Shown here: in pieces, positions 7,491 through 17,414 of the stretch
Layout: the number at the start of each line of letters is the position of its first letter
Numbering within the stretch: position 1 is the first letter of the stretch
Origin: Saprospiraceae bacterium
GTDB lineage: Bacteria > Bacteroidota > Bacteroidia > Chitinophagales > Saprospiraceae
Length of the DNA: 36,268 bases
Reading direction: 5' to 3'
Assembly: GCA_028284395.1 (NCBI GenBank)
Contig: JANQRV010000369.1
Span: 1-36,268 of the forward strand
Notes under the pieces: model-generated
Database searches by the model: none
Seen by the model: only the letters and a program-made list of their open reading frames with translations
Told to the model about the DNA's origin: nothing
Translations under genes and position numbers: made by a program

Positions 7491-10490
7491 TTAAAAGGTC
7501 AGATTCGCTCCGAAGGAGATGGCTCTCGACAATGGATACGCGTTGTAGTCAATTCCAATGTCTACGTCCGAATTACCGGTGACGGTGGTCTCTGGATCAA
7601 AGCCGGTATAATCGGTGATGATGAACAGGTTCTCAACACTTGCAAACAACCGGATGCTGTTGAGGCCGATGCCTTGAAGTAAATTGTCGATGGTGTAACT
7701 TAAACTGATGTTTTTCATGGTAACAAAAGAACCGTCTTCGACGAATTGAGAAGAAAGGAACTCAGTCCCATCCCGTCCGGAGGGAATATTACTGGGGTTG
7801 GTACTCGTCCATCTATTCCGGTAGTCACCGTGAGTGGCATGAAACTGGGCGGATCCCAGAGCCATCATCCGTCCACGTTGGAGGTTGTAGATGTCGTTTC
7901 CGTGCGAACCGATCAACAGGAAGTTGAGGTCGAAATTCTTATAGGAGATATTGGAGTTTAATCCCCAGGTAAGGTCTGGGTTGCCGTCCCCGATGGTAAC
8001 GATGTCATCCGGAGATATGATTCCATCGCCATTGACATCTCGGTATTTGGCATCTCCCGGACTGCGGTTAAATTCTGCTGCTGCCGATTCTTCCCCTTGT
8101 TGGTAAACGCCTTCAAAGATGTACCCGCGGAAAGCGCTGATCGGTTGGCCGACTTCTACCCGGGTGGGGTTTACTGGTGTTCCGCCCACAATGGCATTGC
8201 CCTTTTCGATGGGTTCGTTGTTCACCAGAGCGATGACTTCGTTTTGTACTCTGGTTACGTTCAAGACGGCTGAGATATTCCAGTCTTCGGTTCGAACCGG
8301 GTTGATGCCCAAGGCAATGTCAAAGCCCTTGTTCTCTACTTCTCCAATGTTTTGTGCGACCACTGTGGGGCCTACGAATTCAGGTAGGAAAACGTCCAGG
8401 AGCAAATCGGTGGTATTTTTCTGGAACACGTCTAAGGACAGGGTTATTTTGGAATTCCAAAGTCCGAGGTCGAAGCCGGCATTAAACTGGGCTGTCTGTT
8501 CCCAGGTCAGATCCGGGTTTGCTAGGCGGTTAGATGGAGCTACACCGACCGTCGCATTATTGGCATCGAATGGGTAATTGATGCCGCTTAATCCCGTGCT
8601 TCCATCCAGAATGGGCTGGGCGCGCGTCGCAAGTGGATCGATACCCTGGCTTCCGGTAATTCCATAACTCACCCGCAACTTCAGATTGTCGATTGCCGAA
8701 GAATTTTTGACGAAACCTTCTTCCGATAGTCGCCAGGCAATGGACCCGGAAGGGAAGACTCCCCAACGATTTTCCTTTCTAAATTTGCTGGAACCATCCG
8801 CGCGGACCGAGGCCGTAAACAGGAAGCGCTCCAGGAGGGTATAGTTGACCCGCCCGAGGAAAGACTGCAGGCTTTCGCTGGTCGATCGGTTGCTGTTACG
8901 CTGAATGGAGCCCAGTCCCAAGTTTTTGTAGGTTGTATTGTCTGAGAAGAAGCCGTCTGCTGCTGATTCCGTCCAGATGTTGGTCACCAGTTGTTGTTCG
9001 TGAATCGCATCCACCTGGAAGCGATGATTGGCGTTGTCGTCATTGGTATAGGTGAGCCGATTGGTATTCTGGTAACGAGCAATCTCCTGGTTGTAGACCC
9101 TGGCATTACCAATGTTGTTGATGAGAATAGAGGTATAACTGTTGTTGGTGCGGTCGATCCGTTCTGCACCACCGGACACGTTCAGTGTTAGTCCTCGTAG
9201 AACCGTAAGGTTAAGGTAGGCGTTGCCAATGAACTGATGATCGAGATTGTCCCGAACATTGTTGTCGATCGACAACATCGGGTTGACCGATCCATTGCCA
9301 ATCCCCGGTTTGATCGGGGTGAAATTATAGTCTCCATTGTCGCGGTAGGCCGGTGTGGTTAGATCCCAGGTTAACCCGGTGGCCAAATTGGCTCGTACAC
9401 CCGTATTTTCTTCCCTGCTGCCATAGACGTTCATACCCACTTTCAAGCGATTCGTGACGTTGGAGTTGACATTGGCGCGCAAGGCATAACGCTTATAGTT
9501 TTGGTTGATAATGGTACCGTCGGCATTATAGAAGTTGGCCGAAATGTAGTAGTCTGTTTTTTCACCACCACCGCTGACCGACAGTTGGTAGTTGGAAAAC
9601 GGAGCGGAATCGAAAAAACGATCTTGCCAGTCTTCTCCCCCTCCGGCGCGAAGTGCGGATATTTCCGATTGAGTATAAAATTCCTTGCCTTCGGCAAAGT
9701 TGACGCCTTCGGCAAACTCGGCTGGGGTCATAACATCCAATTCCTGGATGACTTCGGAGACACCGAAAAAAGTGTTTAATTCTACTTTGGCCGTGCCTTT
9801 CTTACCGCTTTTCGTCGTGATCAACACAACTCCATTGGCCCCACGGGAACCGTAGATAGCCGTAGCGGAAGCATCTTTGAGGACCTCTAGCGATTCGATG
9901 TCATTAACATTGATGGAATTAATGTCACCGACCACCAGTCCGTCTACTACATATAGTGGGTTATTGGTGCCACTAATGGAATTGGCCCCCCTGACCCGGA
10001 TCTTGAATCCGGCACCGGGTGCACCGCTCGTCTGGGTGACTTGGACCCCAGCTGTCCGCCCCTGGAGGGCCTGGTCGATCCGGGTTAAAGGCTGTTTGTC
10101 GAAGTCGTCCGAATTGACTGATACCAAGGAGCCGGTCAGATCGCTTTTCCTCCTGGTTCCATAACCAACGACTACTACCTCGTCGAGCGTCGTCCCCTCC
10201 CGGAGTGCCAGATTAATGGTGGTTTGGTTTCCCACGTCGATGGTTTGGGACTCAAAGCCGGTATAACTAAAGACCAGCCGGGCTCCTTCTGCCACTTCTA
10301 GTTGGAAAGAGCCATCGAATTCCGAAATGACTCCGTTGGTAGTCCCTTCTTCCAGAATGTTTACTCCGATTAGGGGCATACCTTCCGAGTCGGTAACCGT
10401 GCCGGTAATTTTCTGTTGTGCGGCCAGTGCGGTGCTAAGCAATAGCCCTGCCATCAATAAGGCTTGTTTCATGAACTTGAGCTTCATCAT
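7491..10490 (-). CDS. SusC/RagA-family TonB-dependent outer-membrane transporter
   Basis: A complete 999-residue receptor. The signal peptide ends around LAAQQ (about residue 26). A carboxypeptidase-D-like regulatory domain follows (KITGTVTDSEGMPLIGVNI, about 27-105), then the SusC signature DEVVVVGYG. The plug domain (about 115-230) carries NPLYVVDGLVVGDIN and ATAIYGSRGANGVVLITTKSG. The remainder is a 22-strand-type barrel closing with AISFGANLTF and a terminal Phe. It imports the ligand of the SusD protein encoded directly downstream, powered by TonB-ExbBD. It lies immediately downstream of the hybrid sensor-regulator gene, which is the classical arrangement for ligand-induced Sus-like loci. 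Two ATGs open the gene (10490 and 10487). Confidence 0.96.
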   Translation of the reverse strand: MMKLKFMKQALLMAGLLLSTALAAQQKITGTVTDSEGMPLIGVNILEEGTTNGVISEFDGSFQLEVAEGARLVFSYTGFESQTIDVGNQTTINLALREGTTLDEVVVVGYGTRRKSDLTGSLVSVNSDDFDKQPLTRIDQALQGRTAGVQVTQTSGAPGAGFKIRVRGANSISGTNNPLYVVDGLVVGDINSINVNDIESLEVLKDASATAIYGSRGANGVVLITTKSGKKGTAKVELNTFFGVSEVIQELDVMTPAEFAEGVNFAEGKEFYTQSEISALRAGGGEDWQDRFFDSAPFSNYQLSVSGGGEKTDYYISANFYNADGTIINQNYKRYALRANVNSNVTNRLKVGMNVYGSREENTGVRANLATGLTWDLTTPAYRDNGDYNFTPIKPGIGNGSVNPMLSIDNNVRDNLDHQFIGNAYLNLTVLRGLTLNVSGGAERIDRTNNSYTSILINNIGNARVYNQEIARYQNTNRLTYTNDDNANHRFQVDAIHEQQLVTNIWTESAADGFFSDNTTYKNLGLGSIQRNSNRSTSESLQSFLGRVNYTLLERFLFTASVRADGSSKFRKENRWGVFPSGSIAWRLSEEGFVKNSSAIDNLKLRVSYGITGSQGIDPLATRAQPILDGSTGLSGINYPFDANNATVGVAPSNRLANPDLTWEQTAQFNAGFDLGLWNSKITLSLDVFQKNTTDLLLDVFLPEFVGPTVVAQNIGEVENKGFDIALGINPVRTEDWNISAVLNVTRVQNEVIALVNNEPIEKGNAIVGGTPVNPTRVEVGQPISAFRGYIFEGVYQQGEESAAAEFNRSPGDAKYRDVNGDGIISPDDIVTIGDGNPDLTWGLNSNISYKNFDLNFLLIGSHGNDIYNLQRGRMMALGSAQFHATHGDYRNRWTSTNPSNIPSGRDGTEFLSSQFVEDGSFVTMKNISLSYTIDNLLQGIGLNSIRLFASVENLFIITDYTGFDPETTVTGNSDVDIGIDYNAYPLSRAISFGANLTF

Positions 10491-10499
10491 AAACTAATA

Positions 10500-10513
10500 T
10501 TTTTGGTTTTAGT
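10500..10513 (-). promoter_or_regulatory. Translation leader ACTAAAACCAAAAA before SusC
   Basis: Identical to the 14 nt directly preceding SusD (7475-7488); here 9 bp separate it from the ATG at 10490. Upstream of it on the same transcript is the inverted repeat TTGAC-N14-GTCAA (10526-10549), which may overlap the promoter. Confidence 0.4.
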
Positions 10514-10570
10514 AACAAGGTATGATTGACTCAAAGTAAATTACGTCAATGCTCTGCGATGGGAGAGGGG

Positions 10571-10630
10571 TATTTACGGCAATGAACGGGGACGAATGGA
10601 TCAACCCACCTATTTTACAGGTATTTACAG
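10571..10630 (-). promoter_or_regulatory. Candidate operator: three TATTTTACNG-type repeats upstream of SusC
   Basis: Reading the plus strand, TATTTACGG (10571-10579), TATTTTACAG (10611-10620) and TATTTACAG (10622-10630) form a direct-repeat set between the regulator and SusC genes; the last two are adjacent. Hybrid two-component regulators bind direct repeats upstream of their SusC targets, so this is a reasonable candidate site. The last copy overlaps the regulator stop codon. Confidence 0.35.
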
Positions 10631-13600
10631 CTGTGTATGGCGAGCGAATTCGGAGGGGTTGATATCATACAATTTAAAGAAGCATTTACGGAAGTATTTT
10701 AGATCGTTGAAGCCAACCTGATAAGCGACCTCTTTGACGGTTAGATTGCCATCTACCAGTAATTGTGCAGCCCGGCGTAGTCGCACATCGCGCATGAATT
10801 CGACGGCAGTTTTACCGGTCACCATTTTGATTTTGCGGTACAAGGTAGACTTGCTGTGTCCCAGTAATCGGGCTAACTCAGGTAAGTTGAACTGCTCTTG
10901 CCTCAAATTGTTTTCAACTACCTGGATGGCTCGCAAGACTAATTGCTCATCTCTACTGAGCTGGCTTTCTTTAACGGGCTCTAAAAACAATTGTTTGCGG
11001 TAAAAATTTTGCAGATACTCCCGGTTTTGCAGAATGGTCACCATTTTGGCGCGGAGGTGATTCATACTGAATGGTTTGGTGATGTAGTCCTCAGCTCCGG
11101 TTTCCAGTCCTTCATTTTGGTAGACGGTGGCTGTTCGTGCGGTCAAGAGGATAATCGGAATGTGGGCCAGTAGTTCATGGCTTTTTAACTTATTACACAA
11201 CTGGATGCCATTCATAACCGGCATCATCACATCGCTGATGATTAAATCGGGGGCTTTTTTGATTATTCTCTGGTAGGCCTCTTCTCCGTTGGCGGCCGCC
11301 ATGACCTGGAAGTGTGGCTCCAGACTTGTCTGTAAATATTGGCGCAAATCCGAGTTGTCTTCTACAATGAGTACGGAGTATTGTGATTGGAGCCTTTCAA
11401 TTTGGGACAGATAGTTGATATCTGGTATGGCTGCCCGTTCGTACTCCCTTTGCTGGTAATGGCCTAAGTAATCACTGTTTTGGTAACTCTCATTTACATG
11501 TTCGTCGGCGTAAATTTGCGCTCCGCCAAACGGAAGCCGGATTTGAAAATTTGCACCTTTCCCGGACTGACTGCTAACGTTGACGTTTCCGATGTGGAGG
11601 TTGGTAATGCTTTTTACCAGAGAAAGCCCGATTCCGGTACCGGCCATACTGGGGTTGCTGTTGACGACATCGTTTACGACCTGGTAATAAGGGGTAAAAA
11701 TCTTTTCGATTTCCGTTTCAGCAAGTCCCGGTCCATCGTCGACCACTTCCACTTGTAAGTAGTGGTCGACCAACTTCTGCCCGTGGTAATGGCCTACTTG
11801 TTGCTCCGAACCCCGGTAGCTGAGTCTTACCTCGATGGTACCGCCGTTCGGAGTGTATTTGTAGGCATTGTGCAGTAAATTCATCAAAACGATCTCCATT
11901 TTGCCGCGGTCGAAACAAAGTTGTAAATCTTCGGTCGGGCAGTCAAAAAGGTATTTGATCCCTTTATCGGAGGCGCTTTGACTGAAAATAAGGAATATTT
12001 CCTTGGCGAATTTTACAAAATTGCCACTGGCCGCTTGCAGCTGCATATGGCCGGTTTCCATTTTGCGAAATTCGAGCAGTTGATTGACTAGTCCTAGCAA
12101 GCGACTGACATTGCGTTGAATGACGCCAAGTTTATCTTGCGTATGCCGCTTCAGATCGGAGCGGACCAGCAGCTCGTCCAAAGGCGCTTTGATCAAGGTC
12201 AGAGGATTGCGCAATTCGTGAGAGATTTGCGTGAAGAAACGGAGTTTCGTGAGGTTGAGCTCGCGATCTTTTTCCGCTAAAATGAGCTCGTTTTTCAATC
12301 TGGTTCTCCGAATAGTGTTTTGTCGGAATAACAGCAGGACGAAGAACATCAACAGGGCGTAGACCAAACAGGCCCAGTGCGTCAAATACCAGGGACGGGC
12401 GATGTGGATCGCAAGGGTAGTGATTTCATCGCTCCATACCCCGTCTCCATTGGAGGCTTTTAATTTGAAGGTATAATCGCCCGGTGGAATATTGTAATAT
12501 CGGGCGCTTAAATTGGGGTATCGCGTGGCAATCCAACGGTTGTTCAAACCTTCTAATTGGTAGGCGTACTGGATGTTTTCGGATTCATTGAACTGGAGTG
12601 CAACAAAATCGATGGCGCAGTTATTTTCATTGGCTTTTAAAGAGATGGCCGGGGTCTCAGATAGGTGCTTTTGAAGTAGGACCCGGCCATTCAAGGAGGC
12701 ATTGATTCCGATGTTTTGATCGTTGATGTGTAAGCCGGTGAGCTGTAAGGTTGGCAGGATGCTGTCGGCCCGGATGGTTTCTGGTCGAAAGTAATTGACA
12801 CCGTCGATACCTCCAAAATACAACCATCCCTCCCGATCTTTGTAACTAGCGCCGATCTTGAACGAATTGCTTTGGAGGCCGTCGCGGTAATAGTATTGTT
12901 CACAAGTCCCGGAGCCCGGGTAGAGTTTGGTCAATCCTACGCCACCAAGCCACAATTGTCCGGCTTCATCTTCTTCAAAACACTCGATATCATTGTCTGT
13001 TAGTCCATTCTTGATGGTATAGCGTTTGAATTCAATGGCGCCGTTGTCCAACTGGTGAACTCGATTGATGCCACCCCCCAGCGTGGCGACCCAAAGGACT
13101 CCCGAGCTGCTTCGAAGGATCTGCCAGCAATGATTGCTGCTGATGCTCTCCTCGTGGGCCTGATCGTACCGGTAATGGCGGATCTGCCAGTTATCGCTAC
13201 CGGTCCATGTAATGTGATTAAGCCCGGCATCGCGAGTGGACACCCAGATGCTCCCATCCTGTGGATCGCAGTAGACATCGGTCAATTTGTTGCTCGAAAG
13301 AGAATTGGGCTGTAGTGCGTCGTATTGAAGTTGCTTGATTTGCCGCCGGTCGGCGTCGATCACAAAAACGCCCCGAAGAAAAGTACTGACCCACAAACGC
13401 CCTTTTTGATCCTCGGTCATGCGCATGGTGTTGTTCATTTCCTTTGGACGCTCACCACGTTCATCGCTCCAGGGGGTAATTCGGATGCTTCCGCTATGGT
13501 CTACTTCAGCGTAGTACAGGCCGCTCTGGTTGGTGCCGATCCAGATCACCCCTTCGCGGTCTTCATGCAGGAAGACGGTGTACAAGTTCAAGAAATCAAT

Positions 13601-14842
13601 TTGGTTGTTATCATTGGTTTCGTAAGCCTGATCCTCCAAATTGTAAATGTAGAGACCAGACCGGGTGCCAATCCAGATCCTATTGAATTTGTCTTTGTAA
13701 ATGGCGCCGACTACGTTGTTCTCCGATAGCGGTTCGGAAGCCGGCAGTGGAATATGGGAGAAGGCTTTCTTGCGCAAGTTCGTATAATCGAGCCCACCCA
13801 CATCGGTACCGACCCAAAGAATGCCAAATCGATCTTCGTATAAACAATTGACGAGGTTACTGCTGATATTGGATCCCGGACCCTGTGTGTGTTTGTATTG
13901 GACCAATTTATGTCGCTTATCCCCGGTGGCGACGAGGTATAGGCCGGCGTTGGTGCCCAGCCAAAGGTTTTGGGATTGATCGAAATGGATGGCACGAATG
14001 GCGTACTCGTGATCGTAATCATCCGGAAAAAAATCGCTGAGTTGAAATTGCTCCAGCTGCCAGTCCCCGGAAACTTTCTTGAAAGACAGAAGCCGGCCGC
14101 GATTGGAACCAAACCAGAAGTGGCTGTCATCGGCAGTTAAGGTCTCTATTCTCTCTTCCGCAAGTGGAGAGAATTGCGAGCTTGTCAGTTGCTTGCGAAA
14201 GCGTTCCTGGTGGGGATCGAAAGACCACATTTCAGTTTCCCGACTCACCACCAGTAAATGCCGCTCATTGGAAAAGAAACATTGTATTGGCCGTTCATTT
14301 TTTCTGCCGGTAATCATGGCGGGAGTGAAGGGCCGTATTTTGCGTATACGACCGTCCTTGTCCAGCAGAATCCGGATCAAGCCCAATTCGTTTTGATGAA
14401 GCCACATGTTTCCGTCCGGTCCTTTCCGAATGCCATTAACATTGATGCTTGGATACGGTATGTCGATGCGGTGGAAATGCATCTGTTTGGGGTGAAACCG
14501 AAATACTCCCTTGTTTTCGATGGAGATCCAAATATTGCCAAATGGTCCCATCTCCAGTGCTTTGATGCGGTTGCCGGGTAGGGAATGACGAGCTTCAAGA
14601 TCGTATTTAAAGATTTCAAGATCGTATCCATTGAATCGATTCAAACCATTGTTGGTACCAATCCAGATGTAACCGGTCTGGTCCTGTACGATGCAAGTGA
14701 CATCACTGTGCGATAGTTTTTCATTGACGGTTATAGACTTGAATCGATAGGGAGAGATAGGGCTTTGAGCGATGCCGGGTTGCACAGCACAACAGCAAAC
14801 AAACCACAGTAAAAGCAACAATGTATGGGTGGTGTTGAACAT
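10625..14842 (-). CDS. Hybrid two-component system sensor-regulator (HTCS) with AraC output
   Basis: A 1405-residue one-protein signalling chain. A signal peptide (1-25) leads to a periplasmic two-bladed Reg_prop propeller sensor (about 40-715), with repeats such as QTGYIWIGTNNGLNRF, FGILWVGTDVGG and NRIWIGTRSGLYIYN. A Y_Y_Y domain follows (about 725-805; YAYQLEGLNNRW, PPGDYTFKLKASN), then a transmembrane helix (about 815-838). The histidine kinase has His875 in ISHELRNPL, and ATP-lid motifs DDGPGL and GTGIGLSLV. The receiver carries LIVEDNSDL and phosphoacceptor Asp1204 in SDVMMPVMNG. An AraC-type DNA-binding domain lies at about 1305-1400. Such proteins sense an imported breakdown product in the periplasm and switch on the neighbouring susCD genes. 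All key catalytic residues are present. Confidence 0.96.
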   Translation of the reverse strand: MFNTTHTLLLLLWFVCCCAVQPGIAQSPISPYRFKSITVNEKLSHSDVTCIVQDQTGYIWIGTNNGLNRFNGYDLEIFKYDLEARHSLPGNRIKALEMGPFGNIWISIENKGVFRFHPKQMHFHRIDIPYPSINVNGIRKGPDGNMWLHQNELGLIRILLDKDGRIRKIRPFTPAMITGRKNERPIQCFFSNERHLLVVSRETEMWSFDPHQERFRKQLTSSQFSPLAEERIETLTADDSHFWFGSNRGRLLSFKKVSGDWQLEQFQLSDFFPDDYDHEYAIRAIHFDQSQNLWLGTNAGLYLVATGDKRHKLVQYKHTQGPGSNISSNLVNCLYEDRFGILWVGTDVGGLDYTNLRKKAFSHIPLPASEPLSENNVVGAIYKDKFNRIWIGTRSGLYIYNLEDQAYETNDNNQIDFLNLYTVFLHEDREGVIWIGTNQSGLYYAEVDHSGSIRITPWSDERGERPKEMNNTMRMTEDQKGRLWVSTFLRGVFVIDADRRQIKQLQYDALQPNSLSSNKLTDVYCDPQDGSIWVSTRDAGLNHITWTGSDNWQIRHYRYDQAHEESISSNHCWQILRSSSGVLWVATLGGGINRVHQLDNGAIEFKRYTIKNGLTDNDIECFEEDEAGQLWLGGVGLTKLYPGSGTCEQYYYRDGLQSNSFKIGASYKDREGWLYFGGIDGVNYFRPETIRADSILPTLQLTGLHINDQNIGINASLNGRVLLQKHLSETPAISLKANENNCAIDFVALQFNESENIQYAYQLEGLNNRWIATRYPNLSARYYNIPPGDYTFKLKASNGDGVWSDEITTLAIHIARPWYLTHWACLVYALLMFFVLLLFRQNTIRRTRLKNELILAEKDRELNLTKLRFFTQISHELRNPLTLIKAPLDELLVRSDLKRHTQDKLGVIQRNVSRLLGLVNQLLEFRKMETGHMQLQAASGNFVKFAKEIFLIFSQSASDKGIKYLFDCPTEDLQLCFDRGKMEIVLMNLLHNAYKYTPNGGTIEVRLSYRGSEQQVGHYHGQKLVDHYLQVEVVDDGPGLAETEIEKIFTPYYQVVNDVVNSNPSMAGTGIGLSLVKSITNLHIGNVNVSSQSGKGANFQIRLPFGGAQIYADEHVNESYQNSDYLGHYQQREYERAAIPDINYLSQIERLQSQYSVLIVEDNSDLRQYLQTSLEPHFQVMAAANGEEAYQRIIKKAPDLIISDVMMPVMNGIQLCNKLKSHELLAHIPIILLTARTATVYQNEGLETGAEDYITKPFSMNHLRAKMVTILQNREYLQNFYRKQLFLEPVKESQLSRDEQLVLRAIQVVENNLRQEQFNLPELARLLGHSKSTLYRKIKMVTGKTAVEFMRDVRLRRAAQLLVDGNLTVKEVAYQVGFNDLKYFRKCFFKLYDINPSEFARHTQL

Positions 14843-14916
14843 AGCTTGATGCTCAAAGTTGATGTAAGAGGAATTTCTAACTTAAGGTAAGAAAAATATG
14901 GGAATTGCTGCCCGGT

Positions 14917-17289
14917 CTATTCGGAACGCAAAGAATCCACGGGATTCATAAGGGCTGCCCTGATACTTTGAAGGCTCACCGTTAAAAAAGAAATGAGGAG
15001 TACCAAAGTTCCCGTCAGAACGAAGATCCACCATCGTATTTCAATCCGGTATTCGAAGTTCTGCAGCCATGATCTCATGGCATACCAGGCAATTGGGATG
15101 GCCACCAATGATGAGAATACCACTAATCTCAGAAAATCTCTCGACAGTAATTCTACGATGTTTGCCGCGGAAGCACCCAACACCTTGCGGATGCCGATTT
15201 CTTTGGTACGTCGCAGTACATTGTGGGAAACCAGGCCAAACAGACCCATGCAGGCAATACACAGGGCCAATGCGGTAAAGAGATTAAAGGCTTGTCCAAA
15301 ACGTTTCTCTGACTCGTACATTTGGCTATAGGCTTGGTCCATAAACCGGAGATCAAACGGCAATTTCGGCGCAAGCGCTTTAAAGGTTTGTTGAATATGA
15401 GTCAGAGACTGGTCCATTTCGGTCGCCCGAACCTTAATGGCCAAATGTCCCCAATCATGATCTTTTCGGTAAGCCATCAACATCGGCCCGATCTTAAAAT
15501 CAAAGGATTGGAAATGAAAATCTTTCACAACGCCGATCACTTGCCCTCGGTCAAATTTCTTTCCCACGGCAGATTCCCAACCCAGTGCGCTCACAGCCGA
15601 TTCATTCAGGATATACCTGACAATAGAATCGTTGGTCGCTTCAGCTCTGAAATTGCGACCTTCCACCAATTCAATGTCGAAGAGGTCGATAAAGTTCTCG
15701 TCCACGTAGTTCCGGTGAATTTGAATGAATCCATCCTGATCCTTGCCTTCCCAGGTGTTGACCACCCCGTCACTGGTAATATTGAAGGGCATGGAGGCCG
15801 CAAAGGAGATGTCTTCCACTCCAGAGTGCCTAAGTAATTCATTACGCAGCGTAGTTTGTTTTTCAAAACCGCGATGCGGCAGGTATACAATTTGCTCTCG
15901 GTTGTAGCCTAATTTTTTGTTCTGGATGTAACGGAGTTGCTGACTAATGACAATGCTGCTGATTGCCAAGACGATGGCGGCAACGAACTGTCCGATGACC
16001 ATGGCATTCCTCAAACTGACACCCTTCTTGTAATTTTTGAGGAAATTTCCTTGTAGTGCCTTGACCGGCTTCGTCGCAGACAGAAACAATGCAGGGTAAA
16101 GCCCGGACAGTCCGCCAATCAGCAGCGCAGTCAAGAGCATACCCGTCAAAAGCCATTGATTGCCCGCAACTACGAAAGGTATTTCCAGACCAAGCAATTG
16201 ATTGTAAAAGGGCATTAGCAAATTTACCAAGGCTAGGGCCATGACAAAGCTGATCATTGTCAATAAGAAAGATTCTCCTAGTAGTTGATAGATCAACTGT
16301 GTTCTTCTAGCTCCTAAAACCTTTCTCATTCCTACTTCCTTGCCCCTTAAGGCCGACCTCGCAGTGGCCAAATTCATATAATTGATTGCCGCTAGTAAGA
16401 GAATGATGAAAGCAATCGAAGCAAAAAAATAAACGTAGCGGATATCGCTGTTCTGCCCCATTTCAAAGCTGATTGCCGATCGCAAGTGAATGCTTTTCAG
16501 CGGTTGTAGGAAATACTGGGGTGGTACCGGTACAAAGTACATATTCTCATAGGCTGCAGCCACACGGTCATCAAAAATCGTGAACTTTGATTCCAACTCC
16601 TCGGGAGAAAAACCTTCCGGCAAAACAACGTAAGTCCGGTAGTTATTGGAATTCCAACTACTTAAATTCTGCTCATAAATTCCATAGTTTTTAATGGAGG
16701 TAATGAAATCGTAGGTAAAATGTTGGTTTCTGGGCACATCCTCGATTACCCCCCTTACCGTAACGGGCCGTTCATTTCGAAACAAGATTGTCTGGCCGAT
16801 CGGAGATTCATTGCCAAAGTACTTCCGAGCGAGACTTTCGGTCAGAATCACATTGTTGGGATTCTTGAGTGCTTCCTTGCCAACCCCTTCAACTACTGGG
16901 ATCGTAAACACGTCGAAGAGGTATTCGTCGGCGTACAAGACCTCTTCGTTGAATACCTCGTCTTGGTGTTGCAGGGTTGCCTGCCGCAGAGAAAGGTTCG
17001 TTACTACTTCTACCTCCGGAATTTCTTCTCGAATTCCCATTCCCAAGGGCAAGGGAGTAATGGAAAATCGATCGGAACCTTCAACGACATTACCATCTTG
17101 CCACTGGGCAACGCGATACGTTCGGTCTGCCTTTTCATGATGGCTGTCGTAGCTAAGTTCAAATTGGATGTACAAAGCGATTAAAATGAAACTAGTCATT
17201 CCAATTGTTAGTCCCGATAGGTTGATGAGGGCGTACAACCTATTTTTAAACAAATTCCGGAGTGCGACCTTGAAATAGTTTCTCAGCAT
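14917..17289 (-). CDS. FtsX/MacB-type ABC transporter permease (orphan)
   Basis: A 790-residue inner-membrane protein with the double MacB_PCD/FtsX layout common in Bacteroidota. One N-terminal helix (about 20-43) is followed by a periplasmic domain, then an FtsX block of three helices with ALRGKEVGMRKVLGARR. A second periplasmic domain precedes a second FtsX block with RTKEIGIRKVLGASAANIVELLSRDF. I take the ATG at 17289 (MLRNYFKVALRNLFKNRLYA), which is where the family begins; a frame extending to a TTG at 17421 adds an unrelated 44-residue stretch. Relatives export lipoproteins, peptides or drugs or act as mechanotransmitters, and need an ATPase. No ATPase gene lies nearby. The substrate is unknown. 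Confidence 0.9.
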   Translation of the reverse strand: MLRNYFKVALRNLFKNRLYALINLSGLTIGMTSFILIALYIQFELSYDSHHEKADRTYRVAQWQDGNVVEGSDRFSITPLPLGMGIREEIPEVEVVTNLSLRQATLQHQDEVFNEEVLYADEYLFDVFTIPVVEGVGKEALKNPNNVILTESLARKYFGNESPIGQTILFRNERPVTVRGVIEDVPRNQHFTYDFITSIKNYGIYEQNLSSWNSNNYRTYVVLPEGFSPEELESKFTIFDDRVAAAYENMYFVPVPPQYFLQPLKSIHLRSAISFEMGQNSDIRYVYFFASIAFIILLLAAINYMNLATARSALRGKEVGMRKVLGARRTQLIYQLLGESFLLTMISFVMALALVNLLMPFYNQLLGLEIPFVVAGNQWLLTGMLLTALLIGGLSGLYPALFLSATKPVKALQGNFLKNYKKGVSLRNAMVIGQFVAAIVLAISSIVISQQLRYIQNKKLGYNREQIVYLPHRGFEKQTTLRNELLRHSGVEDISFAASMPFNITSDGVVNTWEGKDQDGFIQIHRNYVDENFIDLFDIELVEGRNFRAEATNDSIVRYILNESAVSALGWESAVGKKFDRGQVIGVVKDFHFQSFDFKIGPMLMAYRKDHDWGHLAIKVRATEMDQSLTHIQQTFKALAPKLPFDLRFMDQAYSQMYESEKRFGQAFNLFTALALCIACMGLFGLVSHNVLRRTKEIGIRKVLGASAANIVELLSRDFLRLVVFSSLVAIPIAWYAMRSWLQNFEYRIEIRWWIFVLTGTLVLLISFLTVSLQSIRAALMNPVDSLRSE

Positions 17290-17355
17290 GGTACCAAGCT
17301 TTTGTGGAGTAGGCAATTCACCAACAAATCGACTTCCTAAAATGGTGCCAAGCTT
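17288..17355. repeat. Duplicated AAGCTTGGYACCAT at the permease start
   Basis: On the minus strand, AAGCTTGGCACCAT (17342-17355) recurs as AAGCTTGGTACCAT (17288-17301), 54 bp apart with one mismatch. The second copy contains the first two bases of the permease start codon. It may be a small duplication; the 54-bp offset (18 codons) keeps the frame. Confidence 0.4.
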
Positions 17356-17414
17356 GGATATTCGCAAAATGCGTGGCTTTCCGCCCGGAAAAGGTATCAA
17401 CAATGGACGTAGCG

